A stretch of 32,804 bases of DNA from Candidatus Aenigmarchaeota archaeon CG_4_9_14_3_um_filter_37_18 (GTDB lineage: Archaea > Aenigmatarchaeota > Aenigmatarchaeia > CG10238-14). The notes under the pieces are model-generated. The model was not told the origin of the DNA and ran no database searches. It was given only the letters and a program-made list of their open reading frames with translations. A program made the translations under genes and the position numbers. The DNA is taken from NCBI GenBank assembly GCA_002789635.1, contig PFTQ01000061.1, positions 1-32,804 on the forward strand. Direction: 5' to 3'. Below are positions 7,749 through 16,852 of this stretch, in pieces (within the stretch, counting starts at the first letter, position 1; each line of letters opens with the position of its first letter).

Positions 7749-8116
7749 TTTTTATCACTTTTAAATTTCTCAATATATATTTCCCAGTTAGATTTTATAT
7801 CCTTAATGCCATAGTCAATAGCATGCTTCAAATCCTTAAAAAAACCCAAATTTTCTTTAATTTTATCCCCTTTTAAATTGTAAATATCCCTATGAGAGAT
7901 CTCGTGCGAGTAATTATAGCGGATAACTGGTTTCCATTCTTTTTTCAATAGTCTCTTTGTTTTAACTTCAAGTTGTATCACATAATTTATTGGCTGGCCT
8001 TTTTCAGTATAAATTTCTGTTCTGAATCTAGAAATAGGGTCTCCATTTTCATCTGTTTCCAGAACCCTAATAATCCTCTTTCCATGTTCACTTTTGGTTT
8101 TCATAATAAACCACAT
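7736..8116 (-). CDS. Conserved-looking hypothetical protein (126 aa; DUF7718-like from memory, unverified)
   Basis: MKTKSEHGKRIIRVLETDENGDPISRFRTEIYTEKGQPINYVIQLEVKTK...VIRYNYSHEISHRDIYN; overlaps the next gene. Confidence 0.5.
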   Translation of the reverse strand: MWFIMKTKSEHGKRIIRVLETDENGDPISRFRTEIYTEKGQPINYVIQLEVKTKRLLKKEWKPVIRYNYSHEISHRDIYNLKGDKIKENLGFFKDLKHAIDYGIKDIKSNWEIYIEKFKSDKKWKP

Positions 8117-9303
8117 TAATCAACAATATACTTAACCTTTCCGCTTTCACCTTTGCCAGTGCATTCAAGAAGATCCTCGATTATTTCAACATACTTTTCC
8201 TTCGGGGCTTGCTGCCCCCCGAGGCCAAGAATATAGTCGTTTATAACCCGCTTATAGCCGTACATCAGCGATCGAATATCATGATAAAGAATGCCGCCAT
8301 AACCCGGAGCAAGATTCTGGTCGCACACACCTATTCCCACAACATCATTCAACGCATCTTCCAGCTCCTTGAATGGAAATGGCCTATAGACAATTATCTT
8401 AACTAATCCAGCCTTTATCCCTTTCTTCCTCGCTTCAACTACAGCTGCTTTTGCAGTAGATGTCATCGCTCCAACCGAGACTAAGGCAATAACAGCGTCA
8501 TCCATCATAAACCTTTCAATAACATCATACTTCCTTCCGAATTTCTTTTCCCATTCTTTGAATGTTTTTTTGATGACTTCTCTTGCATTCTCCATTGCTG
8601 CCTGCTGCTGCAGGCGGAATTCCATATAGCCTTCCATCACTGGCACCCCCAGATTCATTGGCTTCTTTGGGTCGAGATATGTCAGCGGCTTATATTTTGG
8701 CAGAAATTTATCGACTTGTTTTTGATTAGGGGCTTCGACTGGCTCTTTTGTATAGCTTAGAATAAACCCATCCAGATTAACAATGCATGGAAGCAGTACC
8801 TTATGGTTCTCTGAAATCTTGAAAGCTTGCAGTGTTAAGTCAATAACTTCTTGATTGTTCTCTGTAAAGAATATCATCCATCCCGAATCCCGCTGATCTA
8901 AAATATCATTGTGGTCAGACCAGAGTGTGATTGGGGCAGACAATCCGCGGGAAACATTTATCATAACAACAGGCAGCCTCATTCCAGATGCTATATACAG
9001 GATTTCATGCATGAGCAACAATCCTTGAGATGATGTTGCGGTGAATGTTCTGACGCCAGTCGCCTCGGAAGCTACAGCAGCAGACATAACCGAGTGTTCA
9101 GACTCAACATCGAGAAAATCCCCTTTAAACAAGCCATCAGCTTTCCATTGGGCTAATGTTTCGATTAGTTCTGTCTGCGGGGTGACTGGGAAATTAGGAA
9201 AAACTTTCACATCTGCCAACCGAGCTGCCCATGCGCCTGCTTCATTCCCATCCATTAATTTTTTCATTTCTTCACCTTCTTGTAAACCCAAAATATTAAA
9301 CAT
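8116..9303 (-). CDS. porA: 2-oxoacid (pyruvate):ferredoxin oxidoreductase alpha subunit
   Basis: MDGNEAGAWAARLADVKVFPNFPVTPQTELIETLA...FLDVESEHSVMSAAVASEATGVRTFTATSSQGLLLMHE. Confidence 0.93.
   Translation of the reverse strand: MFNILGLQEGEEMKKLMDGNEAGAWAARLADVKVFPNFPVTPQTELIETLAQWKADGLFKGDFLDVESEHSVMSAAVASEATGVRTFTATSSQGLLLMHEILYIASGMRLPVVMINVSRGLSAPITLWSDHNDILDQRDSGWMIFFTENNQEVIDLTLQAFKISENHKVLLPCIVNLDGFILSYTKEPVEAPNQKQVDKFLPKYKPLTYLDPKKPMNLGVPVMEGYMEFRLQQQAAMENAREVIKKTFKEWEKKFGRKYDVIERFMMDDAVIALVSVGAMTSTAKAAVVEARKKGIKAGLVKIIVYRPFPFKELEDALNDVVGIGVCDQNLAPGYGGILYHDIRSLMYGYKRVINDYILGLGGQQAPKEKYVEIIEDLLECTGKGESGKVKYIVD
8118..8148. repeat. Direct repeat copy B: native 3' end of porA
   Basis: AATCAACAATATACTTAACCTTTCCGCTTTC. 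Confidence 0.9.
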
Positions 9304-9578
9304 GAAATTAAATACCAGAATAAGATGTCAATAATTAAAAATTCATATCTTAAATTAACAAATCCCCTACCAGAAAAACCCCCACTTCCCTCTGCATAAA
9401 ATCCCATTGGTAAACCTATTAAAATTTCCGTACAAAAAGCGTCTGGATACATTGGACACATATCTTTAGTAATTGGATGAAAGACTGGTAAAGAGCTCAT
9501 GATAGTAAATATTACAAGTAGTATTATTTTTCCTAAAGTCGGTTTTAAAAATTTCTTTAAATCAAATTTCTTCTTCAT
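9264..9578 (-). CDS. Hypothetical membrane protein (104 aa)
   Basis: Two hydrophobic segments; Cys/Met-rich extracytoplasmic loop. Confidence 0.5.
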   Translation of the reverse strand: MKKKFDLKKFLKPTLGKIILLVIFTIMSSLPVFHPITKDMCPMYPDAFCTEILIGLPMGFYAEGSGGFSGRGFVNLRYEFLIIDILFWYLISCLIFWVYKKVKK

Positions 9579-9579
9579 C

Positions 9580-10101
9580 CTATTCCAACCCCGCGCATTC
9601 TTCGCTCATATGCTCTTGCAATGAACACCAATCCCCAGAGCATTCCTGCACAACTTCATAATGCGTGCAGAATATCTTCCCTATGAATTCAAGAAATTTA
9701 GCTTTGATCTTAACGCCAATCAAGCTTTTCTTCGGTATATCCTTGATAATGACATTAGGCTGATACAAGCCGGCTATCGAATCCTTCTCCTCTTTTGAAA
9801 GGTCATAAGCCCCTTCCTTCTCCATATCATCCAACACTTTCCTGAATTCAGCCTTATCCAAACATTCAGTTCCAACCTGGTTGCAGGTTATGATTAACCC
9901 GTTTTCATTTATCCCGACAGTGTAATCGTCGTATTTCTTCTCCAGTTCTTTGCTGCTCAGTTTCACAAAATTCCCGCTGATCTTCAATGGATCCAAATCA
10001 ATCGGATAATGCAGCTGAACAGTATCTGGCAATACCCTCGCATCAGCAATGCCAAAAGACAGCAAAACCAATCCAATTATCATCCACTTAATCATGTACA
10101 T
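9580..10101 (-). CDS. Hypothetical secreted protein (173 aa)
   Basis: N-terminal signal-like MIKWMIIGLVLLSFGIADA; Cys-rich C-terminus. Confidence 0.55.
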   Translation of the reverse strand: MYMIKWMIIGLVLLSFGIADARVLPDTVQLHYPIDLDPLKISGNFVKLSSKELEKKYDDYTVGINENGLIITCNQVGTECLDKAEFRKVLDDMEKEGAYDLSKEEKDSIAGLYQPNVIIKDIPKKSLIGVKIKAKFLEFIGKIFCTHYEVVQECSGDWCSLQEHMSEECAGLE

Positions 10102-10396
10102 CCCTCACTTTTTTTATGCATTTGACCGGGCAAACATTTGCGCAGACCAAACAACCCTTGCATATAGTATAATCAACATGCGGATAATCATTCTTGTCAA
10201 GGTTTATTGCGGCTTCCGGGCATGATATCCAACATTGCCTGCATTTAATGCATTTGTTCCTGTTGATAATAGGCTTGAAGACTCTCCAGTTGCCTACATT
10301 CCTCTTTACACTATTGCCTTTTGCTTCTATGTACGGAATACCTTTCTTCCCTAGATATTCTATCTTCTCTATACCCACGGGTTTCTTCTTGATCAT
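10088..10396 (-). CDS. porD: 2-oxoacid:ferredoxin oxidoreductase delta subunit (2x[4Fe-4S] ferredoxin)
   Basis: CIKCRQCWISCP...CKGCLVCANVCPVKCI. Confidence 0.9.
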   Translation of the reverse strand: MIKKKPVGIEKIEYLGKKGIPYIEAKGNSVKRNVGNWRVFKPIINRNKCIKCRQCWISCPEAAINLDKNDYPHVDYTICKGCLVCANVCPVKCIKKVRDVHD

Positions 10397-10935
10397 ATGA
10401 ACCTACCATATCCTATTTTTGCGGCCTGTTTGTTTGCCTGTATGACTTTTTCAGGGTATTTTTCAAGCTTTTCTTCTATGGCTTTCTCGAGGTTCTCGAG
10501 TGTTATTTTGTCTTTCAGCCTCTTCACTAACAAGCCAAGCATGACTGTATTTGGAATCGGTTTTCCTATGGTTTCCAGGGCTATTGAGGTTGCGTCAACG
10601 CAGATGAAATTCTTACTGTTCTTTAGCTTTAATTTATCTCGACGAGACGTGTTAATCAATACTAGAGTATGTTCTGTCGAGCCATTGAGCATGTGCTTAA
10701 AGTCAAGCGAGTCATCCAATACTATAATAATGTCTGGCCTGGTTACATAGCCTCTTTCGAGAATGGGTTCCTTGTCTATCCTGACGAAACTGACTAATGG
10801 CGCCCCTCTTCTTTCAGCCCCATACAAGCTAAAGTCCTGAGTTTTAAATCCCGAGAGAAATGCTGCTTTTCCAAATATCTCCGCGCAAGATTTTACCCCT
10901 GCTCCACCCCTGCCATGCACCCTGATTTCAAGCAT
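10393..10935 (-). CDS. porG: 2-oxoacid:ferredoxin oxidoreductase gamma subunit
   Basis: MLEIRVHGRGGAGVKSCAEIFGKAAFLSGFKTQDFSLYGAERRGAPLVSFVRI. Confidence 0.93.
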   Translation of the reverse strand: MLEIRVHGRGGAGVKSCAEIFGKAAFLSGFKTQDFSLYGAERRGAPLVSFVRIDKEPILERGYVTRPDIIIVLDDSLDFKHMLNGSTEHTLVLINTSRRDKLKLKNSKNFICVDATSIALETIGKPIPNTVMLGLLVKRLKDKITLENLEKAIEEKLEKYPEKVIQANKQAAKIGYGRFI

Positions 10936-11118
10936 CTACTCACTGTTATTATTTGGATTGAATTAATATTAAGTTTATCCAAGGCACAACTCGGCATAAT
11001 TTCTATCAGCCCGAATTTATTTAACATAAATAAGATATTCCGATAATACATATATTATTCGATAGATAAAATTTTAAATATACTGTAACAATATATTAAC
11101 TATAAGTAACATTTTGTA

Positions 11119-11280
11119 ATGGGTGTAAAAATGGGTGTAGTAAGAATAGATGATAAATTAATAAAAGATGTCCAAGAATGGCTGAATGAGAATGGCAATA
11201 AATATAAGCACCCAACCCTCTCATCATTTGTTAATAATGCAGTTTATGAAAAATTAAAAGAGGCTAAATCAAAAAAATAG
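11119..11280 (+). CDS. Small RHH-like DNA-binding protein (53 aa)
   Basis: MGVKMGVVRIDDKLIKDVQEWLNENGNKYKHPTLSSFVNNAVYEKLKEAKSKK; strand + two helices with SFVNNAV; 8 bp upstream of the methyltransferase gene. Confidence 0.55.
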   Translation: MGVKMGVVRIDDKLIKDVQEWLNENGNKYKHPTLSSFVNNAVYEKLKEAKSKK

Positions 11281-11288
11281 GTGTTAAA

Positions 11289-12305
11289 ATGAAAAAGAAA
11301 TTTAAAATAATGTCTTTATTCGCAGGCTACGGGGGGATGGATTTAGGCTTTATTATGGCTGAACATCCGGAATCAGCATACGAGATAGTATGGGCTAATG
11401 ATTTTGATAAAACTGCCTGCGAAACGTATCGGAAAAATTTTAAGCATGATATAGTCTGCGGGGATATCTGGGATATTGATTTAGATAAAACCCCAAACTG
11501 CGATGTAATAGTCGGCGGTTTTCCATGCCAGGATTTCTCAATTTTAAGAGGCGACAATCGAGATGGTTTTAAGTCAAAAAGAGGGCTTTTATATACTCGA
11601 TTTGTTGAAGCAGTTTCAAAAAAATCGCCTTTATTTTTTGTGGCTGAAAATGTCAAGGGGCTTTTAACAACTCATAATGGCTGGGCGATAAAGAAAATAA
11701 AAGAAGATTTTGAGAAAGTTGATCATGCCAGCTATGATGTAAAATATAAATTAATTAACTTTGCCGACTATGGAGTTCCGCAGAATAGGGAAAGAGTTAT
11801 TATTGTTGGAGTGAGAAGAGACTTGAAATTAAACTTTGTATTTCCAGAACCGACTCACAAAAATAAGCCTGTTCCAGCAAAAGTTGCATTGGCAGGTGTT
11901 GAAAATGCAAAATTCAACAATGAAAAGATACATATTCAGCCGTCAACAAAGAAAAAACTTGAATTTATTCCTGCAGGCGGCAATTATAAAAATTTGCCTG
12001 GTTATGAAAATAAAAATTGGATGAGTTTAATTTACAAGAGGCTCCATCCAAACCTGCCTTCTCCAACTATTGTCGCCAATGGCGGCGGAGGAACATGGGG
12101 CTATCATTTTTCAGAACCAAGACCTTTAACCAATAGGGAAAGAGCAAGAATACAGACCTTTCCAGATAATTTTGAGTTTGTCGGCAATATCCCCGAAGTT
12201 AGAAAACAATTAGGCAATGCTGTTCCGCCTTTAGGTATAAAACCAATCGCAGAGCAAATTTTAAAGATGGCAAATAAAGAGATAGGGTTAAACAAGTTTT
12301 TTTAA
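11289..12305 (+). CDS. DNA (cytosine-5)-methyltransferase
   Basis: SLFAGYGGMDLGF, GGFPCQDFS, AENVKGLL, QNRERVIIVG, QLGNAVPP motifs. Confidence 0.95.
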   Translation: MKKKFKIMSLFAGYGGMDLGFIMAEHPESAYEIVWANDFDKTACETYRKNFKHDIVCGDIWDIDLDKTPNCDVIVGGFPCQDFSILRGDNRDGFKSKRGLLYTRFVEAVSKKSPLFFVAENVKGLLTTHNGWAIKKIKEDFEKVDHASYDVKYKLINFADYGVPQNRERVIIVGVRRDLKLNFVFPEPTHKNKPVPAKVALAGVENAKFNNEKIHIQPSTKKKLEFIPAGGNYKNLPGYENKNWMSLIYKRLHPNLPSPTIVANGGGGTWGYHFSEPRPLTNRERARIQTFPDNFEFVGNIPEVRKQLGNAVPPLGIKPIAEQILKMANKEIGLNKFF

Positions 12306-12563
12306 AAATTCTTTCCAAGTTTCATCTCTATTTGGAATACTTCTTAGTGGATAGCCTCTATTTGCTATTCTCAGCGGAGATAAATTTTTGTCAATAATCA
12401 AAAAGATTTTTCCTTTGTTCAGCTTATACTTTCCCAACATTTTATGAGAAATGGATAAATCTGATATTGCTTTGATATATTTTGTTTCCGTACCTCTTGA
12501 TGATGTCTTGATATAAAATTCATACTTCCCCATTATTTTGAATGGCTGCAGAACTTTTTTCAA
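12288..12563 (-). pseudogene. 3' portion of a decayed gene, probably a nuclease; reading frame open to about 12740
   Basis: The frame extends upstream as FTIDAEIKGIVWRDEFESNTVKFNAGDSIFETEIFEEKLRIIGNPEASQLKNNEFTLKKVLQPFK with no good start codon. Confidence 0.4.
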
Positions 12564-12721
12564 TGTAAATTCATTATTTTTTAGCTGTGAGGCTTCGGGA
12601 TTTCCTATTATTCTCAGTTTTTCCTCAAAGATTTCAGTCTCAAAAATGCTGTCTCCTGCATTGAATTTTACTGTATTGCTCTCGAATTCATCTCTCCAGA
12701 CTATGCCTTTTATTTCTGCGT

Positions 12722-12823
12722 CTATCGTAAATAATTATGAATATTCTTTTCTTGATTAGTCCATTTGCTTCTAATGCTGGACATTGTTTTGCTCCGCTGT
12801 TCTTTCGTTAAATTGTCAGCCAT
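12722..12823 (-). pseudogene. Vsr-type endonuclease N-terminal fragment
   Basis: MADNLTKEQRSKTMSSIRSKWTNQEKNIHNYLR* matches the start of Vsr proteins (LTxEQRSxxMSxIRSK), then a stop. Confidence 0.6.
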
Positions 12824-12988
12824 AATACAAAGATATTCACAGCAATATATTAATTTAATCTATCCCGCCTATAAAAGATGATTTTTGATTAGGCAGGCAT
12901 GATCTGGATCTTGATAGATTTAATGAAGACAGCCTGCTTATTGAAATGCTGGGTTGTGAATTTGAAGAAATTGATATGAAAGGCTAAT

Positions 12989-13459
12989 CTAAGTAATTTT
13001 ATCGAGTATTATATGGCTTAGATAACCCCATAGGATGATGAGGTAGTATAAGCAGAATTCAAATCCCGGAAATCTAAAAATCAGCCAAAAAACAAAAGTT
13101 AAGGCAAAAGAAAAAATAAAAGAAAACCAGAGTGTGTGCGTGGCTCCTCTATGCTCTGTCGGGAAGAATCTTATCGCCAAGTAGATTAGTGCGAAGCCAA
13201 TGACTCCAGAAATAACAGAATCAACTGAAAAATTAACAGCTAAAAAACCAGTTACGGCTGATGCTAGGATCAATGAAACATATGCACGTATCCTGCTCTT
13301 GGGTGTGTCAATGTCTGGGAAAAGGGCTGCTGTCAGGTTCAATAAAACTAGAAAAAATATTGTTATTAAATTATTGATTAAGCCCAAGCTAAAAATAAGG
13401 CCTAGAAAAACGGCCACGAAGATCAGGTCGAATATCAAATGAATTTTCCATGAAGGCAT
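12989..13459 (-). CDS. YdjM-like (DUF457) membrane-bound metal-dependent hydrolase
   Basis: MPSWKIHLIF...FPDIDTPKSRIR...EHRGATHTLWFS...LSHIILDKIT. Confidence 0.75.
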   Translation of the reverse strand: MPSWKIHLIFDLIFVAVFLGLIFSLGLINNLITIFFLVLLNLTAALFPDIDTPKSRIRAYVSLILASAVTGFLAVNFSVDSVISGVIGFALIYLAIRFFPTEHRGATHTLWFSFIFSFALTFVFWLIFRFPGFEFCLYYLIILWGYLSHIILDKIT

Positions 13460-13472
13460 CGCAAAAACCTTA

Positions 13473-13670
13473 CTATATCAATCCCCTTGCTCTCAGGTAT
13501 TTCCTGGCATCAGCCTTAAAATTTTTGCCAGAAAACATATTGGAGAACAGAGATGAACTCCCTTTCAGTTGGGATTCAATCAATTTTTTCTGCTGCTTAA
13601 ACAAACTGTTATCGCTCTTGAGCTTTTCAGCGTACAATTCGATGTAGTCCATATCTGTTTTTGGTTTCAT
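13473..13670 (-). CDS. Small hypothetical protein (65 aa), possible partner of the next gene
   Basis: ORF track; 1 bp from the nucleotidyltransferase-like gene, same strand. Confidence 0.45.
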   Translation of the reverse strand: MKPKTDMDYIELYAEKLKSDNSLFKQQKKLIESQLKGSSSLFSNMFSGKNFKADARKYLRARGLI

Positions 13671-13671
13671 T

Positions 13672-14280
13672 TCAGTTCCCCCGTATTATTTTTTCATACT
13701 TATCAAATTTATCCTTGCTCAAAATGTTAGAAAAGAATATCCTTAAGTGTTTGGCATCTTCTTTATCCTTTTTGCTGCCCAAGATTTTCTCCTTATATAG
13801 AATCTCAAATTCGAGAGGGGGGATTTTGAATTCAAAGTCTTTGACCCTTACTTTCTGAGGGTGAGTAAATTCAAAGAACTGGATTTTCTTTTTTTCATTT
13901 ATCGGCACGAATTCCACGTTCGGGAAAATCTCATTCTTTCTTGCGAATCTTATGTTTTGCATATCTTTGATATACTGATAAACTTCTCTTGGATCATCAC
14001 TCTGGTAACACCAAAAATTATTTTTCTGCAGATCATTAAACAGCTCTTCAAAATCATGCTCCTCCATTTTTGGAACAAGAATATCTACATCTTCTGTCCC
14101 CCTCGCCCTCCCGGTAGAAATGCTGACAAAACCGCTTACGATCAAATAATCCGAATATCTTTTAAGAATATTTAGGAAGTCCTTGACAAACAGGTCTAAT
14201 TCCGTCAAATCCCTATCTATCACTATAATATCTTCCTGTAAACAATAGCCTTTAGCCATATATCTGACCTTTTCAATCAA
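13672..14280 (-). CDS. Nucleotidyltransferase-fold protein
   Basis: YLIVSGFVSISTGRARGTEDVDILVPKM; LEFEILYKEKILGSKKDKEDAKHL. Confidence 0.65.
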   Translation of the reverse strand: MIEKVRYMAKGYCLQEDIIVIDRDLTELDLFVKDFLNILKRYSDYLIVSGFVSISTGRARGTEDVDILVPKMEEHDFEELFNDLQKNNFWCYQSDDPREVYQYIKDMQNIRFARKNEIFPNVEFVPINEKKKIQFFEFTHPQKVRVKDFEFKIPPLEFEILYKEKILGSKKDKEDAKHLRIFFSNILSKDKFDKYEKIIRGN

Positions 14281-14965
14281 TTATTATCCTTGCATCAACA
14301 GCAACTGCTCCTTCAGTCAAAGCAAACACAGGATTAATATCCAGCTCGACAATATCATCATTCTCCTCAAGCATGCGGGAAGTCCTAATAAGAATGTCCA
14401 CTAAAGCCTTAAAGTCAACTGGCTTTTGCCCCCTCGCTCCCCGAAGAACTTTCACTCCTTTAATCTCGCTGATCATATTCACAGCATCTTTCTCGTTAAT
14501 AGGAACCACACGAAAGCTGACATCATTAAACACCTCGACAAACACTCCGCCTAAACCGAACAGCAAAACCTGACCGAATGTTGGGTCTTTTTTCCCGCCG
14601 ACAATAACCTCAGCAGCTTTCGGCAGCATCTTTTGAACAAATATTCCGTCTATCCTAGCTTCAGGCTTATTCTTTTTAATATTTTTTATCAATTCTATCA
14701 ACCCATCCCTCAATTCCTTTTCATTCTTTACCCCGGTTATTACCCCGCCGGCATCTGTCTTGTGAATTATGTCTTTGCTGACTACTTTTAGAACAAGCGG
14801 ATATCCACGCTTGTCTGCGAAAGCTAAAGCGTCTTCTATTTGCTGGACAACTAAACCGTCAACAACAGGTATCCGATAATGCTTAAGGATTTCTCTGGAT
14901 TCCAATTCTGTCAGGTTTTTTCTGTTTTCTTTTCTGGCTTGGTCAAAGATAGGCTCGGGCTTCAT
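14273..14965 (-). CDS. acdB: Acetyl/acyl-CoA synthetase (ADP-forming) beta subunit
   Basis: ATP-grasp: SREILKHYRIPVVDG...GYPLVLKVVSKDIIHKTDAGGVITGV...FGLGGVFVEVFNDVSFRVVPI...ELDINPV. Confidence 0.88.
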   Translation of the reverse strand: MKPEPIFDQARKENRKNLTELESREILKHYRIPVVDGLVVQQIEDALAFADKRGYPLVLKVVSKDIIHKTDAGGVITGVKNEKELRDGLIELIKNIKKNKPEARIDGIFVQKMLPKAAEVIVGGKKDPTFGQVLLFGLGGVFVEVFNDVSFRVVPINEKDAVNMISEIKGVKVLRGARGQKPVDFKALVDILIRTSRMLEENDDIVELDINPVFALTEGAVAVDARIIID

Positions 14966-15271
14966 GATATATATTATGTTTTTGTTAATTAAAAATTAGG
15001 GGGTTTTTTCGCAACTGATTTTAAATGGAGGAACTAGGCAAGAAGCTTTAAAGAATATAATGGATGCCTACAAGGTTATCTGATCAGCCTTAGAAAACAC
15101 AATGAGCCTATTCCGCTTCCTATTCGCGGGTGAACACTCTGCCTTTCATTAATTAAACTAATCTATTTGATAAAATCTGTATTTTTTGGCAATAGATATA
15201 ATTTGATGGCAATTTTACTCGACAATCTTAAAGGTTTTTATTGATAAACACAGAAGATATTAAGGATTATA

Positions 15272-15904
15272 ATGAATCTAATTGAATTTTTTATCGGCTT
15301 TATTTTTCATCTGGATAAAAACCTCAGCCTGATTATTCAGGCATTCGGCCATTGGTCTTATCTTATCCTATTCCTCATCATATTCTGTGAGACAGGGCTA
15401 GTAATAACGCCTTTTCTCCCAGGGGATTCATTGATATTTCTCTGCGGGGCATTTGCCAGCAGTGGGGCATTCAGCCTCTGGATATTATTTTTTGTTCTTT
15501 CTTTGGCCACAATAATCGGGGACACCGTGAATTATTGGGCTGGGCATTTTTTTGGCCCTAGAATATTCCGCAAAGATACGCGCATCCTTAAGAAAGAATA
15601 CTTGGACGAAACATACAAATTCTATGAAAAACACGGGGGAAAAACAATAATATTGGCAAGGTTTATTCCGATTATCCGCACTTTCGCTCCATTTGTCGCT
15701 GGTATTGGGAAGATGTCTTACTCGAGATTTATCATTTATAATATAATAGGCGGAATTTCTTGGATATCGCTTTTTCTTTTTGGCGGGTATTATTTAGGCA
15801 ACATTCCTATAGTAAAAGAGAACTTATCTTTGGTTATTTTATTGATTATATTTGTTTCTTTGCTGCCGTCTGCAGTTAAATTCTTCTTCAGGAAAAAGAA
15901 GTAA
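15272..15904 (+). CDS. DedA family membrane protein
   Basis: ETGLVITPFLPGDSLIFLCGAFA...YEKHGGKTIILARFIPIIRTFAPFVAGIGKMSYSRF. Confidence 0.92.
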   Translation: MNLIEFFIGFIFHLDKNLSLIIQAFGHWSYLILFLIIFCETGLVITPFLPGDSLIFLCGAFASSGAFSLWILFFVLSLATIIGDTVNYWAGHFFGPRIFRKDTRILKKEYLDETYKFYEKHGGKTIILARFIPIIRTFAPFVAGIGKMSYSRFIIYNIIGGISWISLFLFGGYYLGNIPIVKENLSLVILLIIFVSLLPSAVKFFFRKKK

Positions 15905-16082
15905 GTTCTCCATGGAATATCGATTGCTTTGATTATATCTTTGCCCTTCCAGCCTTCAAGAAGTTTTACTCTAATAAAAACGATTTTGTTGCTCCTATCC
16001 ACCTTATCACCCTTTATTTATTGTGTGAGTGCAATTAATTGGGATAGTACATACTTTCTCATCAGCTTTCTAAAAACAAACT

Positions 16083-16340
16083 TTATTTTTTTCTAAGTTT
16101 TTTGTAAATCTTATCCCGATGGTTAAAATCTAAAAGATAAATTTTATTGTTTTTATAAGAATAGAGCAATCTAAAAGGTTTAATATATATTTTTCTCATT
16201 CCCTTTTCGTAACTAAGGAATTTGCCTCTTTCTGGATCTTTAATTATTTTCTTTATTTGTTTCAACATCTTTTCTTTAGTTTTTTTATCCTTGATTTTCT
16301 TTATTTGTTCAATAAATTCTTTCGATCGAATGATCTCCAT
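16083..16340 (-). CDS. RelE/ParE-like toxin
   Basis: KEFIEQIKKIKDKKTKEKMLKQIKKIIKDPERGK...FRLLYSYKNNKIYLLDFNHRDKIYKKL. Confidence 0.8.
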   Translation of the reverse strand: MEIIRSKEFIEQIKKIKDKKTKEKMLKQIKKIIKDPERGKFLSYEKGMRKIYIKPFRLLYSYKNNKIYLLDFNHRDKIYKKLRKK

Positions 16341-16352
16341 CAGAAAGCCCCT

Positions 16353-16655
16353 TTATTCTTTAACCCATTCTTCCATTTCTTTTAGAAATTCTTCTTTTGT
16401 TTGTATAACACATTTTCCCCTTTCAATTTCCTTTAGTCTGTCTTCAGCTATTTTTATATCTATTAAATCTTCTTTAAGTTGCTCTAAAGTCTCGGATTTC
16501 AGTTTTTTCATTTGTTGAAAAATAAGTTTATTATCAATTTTGACAACTAGAAATTTCTCTCCCTTCCTAATATTCATTTCTTCTCTGAACTCTTGTGGTA
16601 TTACGATTTGACCCCTTTCTCCAACTTTAGATATTTCTATATCCATTTTTAACAC
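16353..16655 (-). CDS. AbrB/MazE-type antitoxin
   Basis: ISKVGERGQIVIPQEFREEMNIRKGEKFLVVKIDNKLIF swapped-hairpin AbrB motif, directly upstream of the toxin. Confidence 0.85.
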   Translation of the reverse strand: MLKMDIEISKVGERGQIVIPQEFREEMNIRKGEKFLVVKIDNKLIFQQMKKLKSETLEQLKEDLIDIKIAEDRLKEIERGKCVIQTKEEFLKEMEEWVKE

Positions 16656-16852
16656 CAGTATGAATAATATGATTAATCATATTTAAATGTTTCATTTCTA
16701 TTAAAAAATGAGGATTTGCTCTAGCATTTAAAAAAATTTGCTTTTAAAGTTTAAAAAAGGCAATTTAACTTCAACAGAACGTTCAATATTCAATCATTAG
16801 AGAGGAAAAGATAGTTGACCATAACTTTGACTTATTACTGAAAGACGTGGAA

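Noticed and set aside
12895-12987. Plus-strand frame LGRHDLDLDRFNEDSLLIEMLGCEFEEIDMKG*
   Set aside because: No start codon; at most a short gene relic, family not recognisable.
15000-15240. Intergenic region before DedA examined for RNA genes
   Set aside because: No convincing stem, box motif or tRNA pattern found.
15790-16002. 70-aa minus-strand ORF MDRSNKIVFIRVKLLEGWKGKDIIKAIDIPWRTY...
   Set aside because: N-terminal part looks protein-like, but the rest is antisense to DedA; too weak to call.
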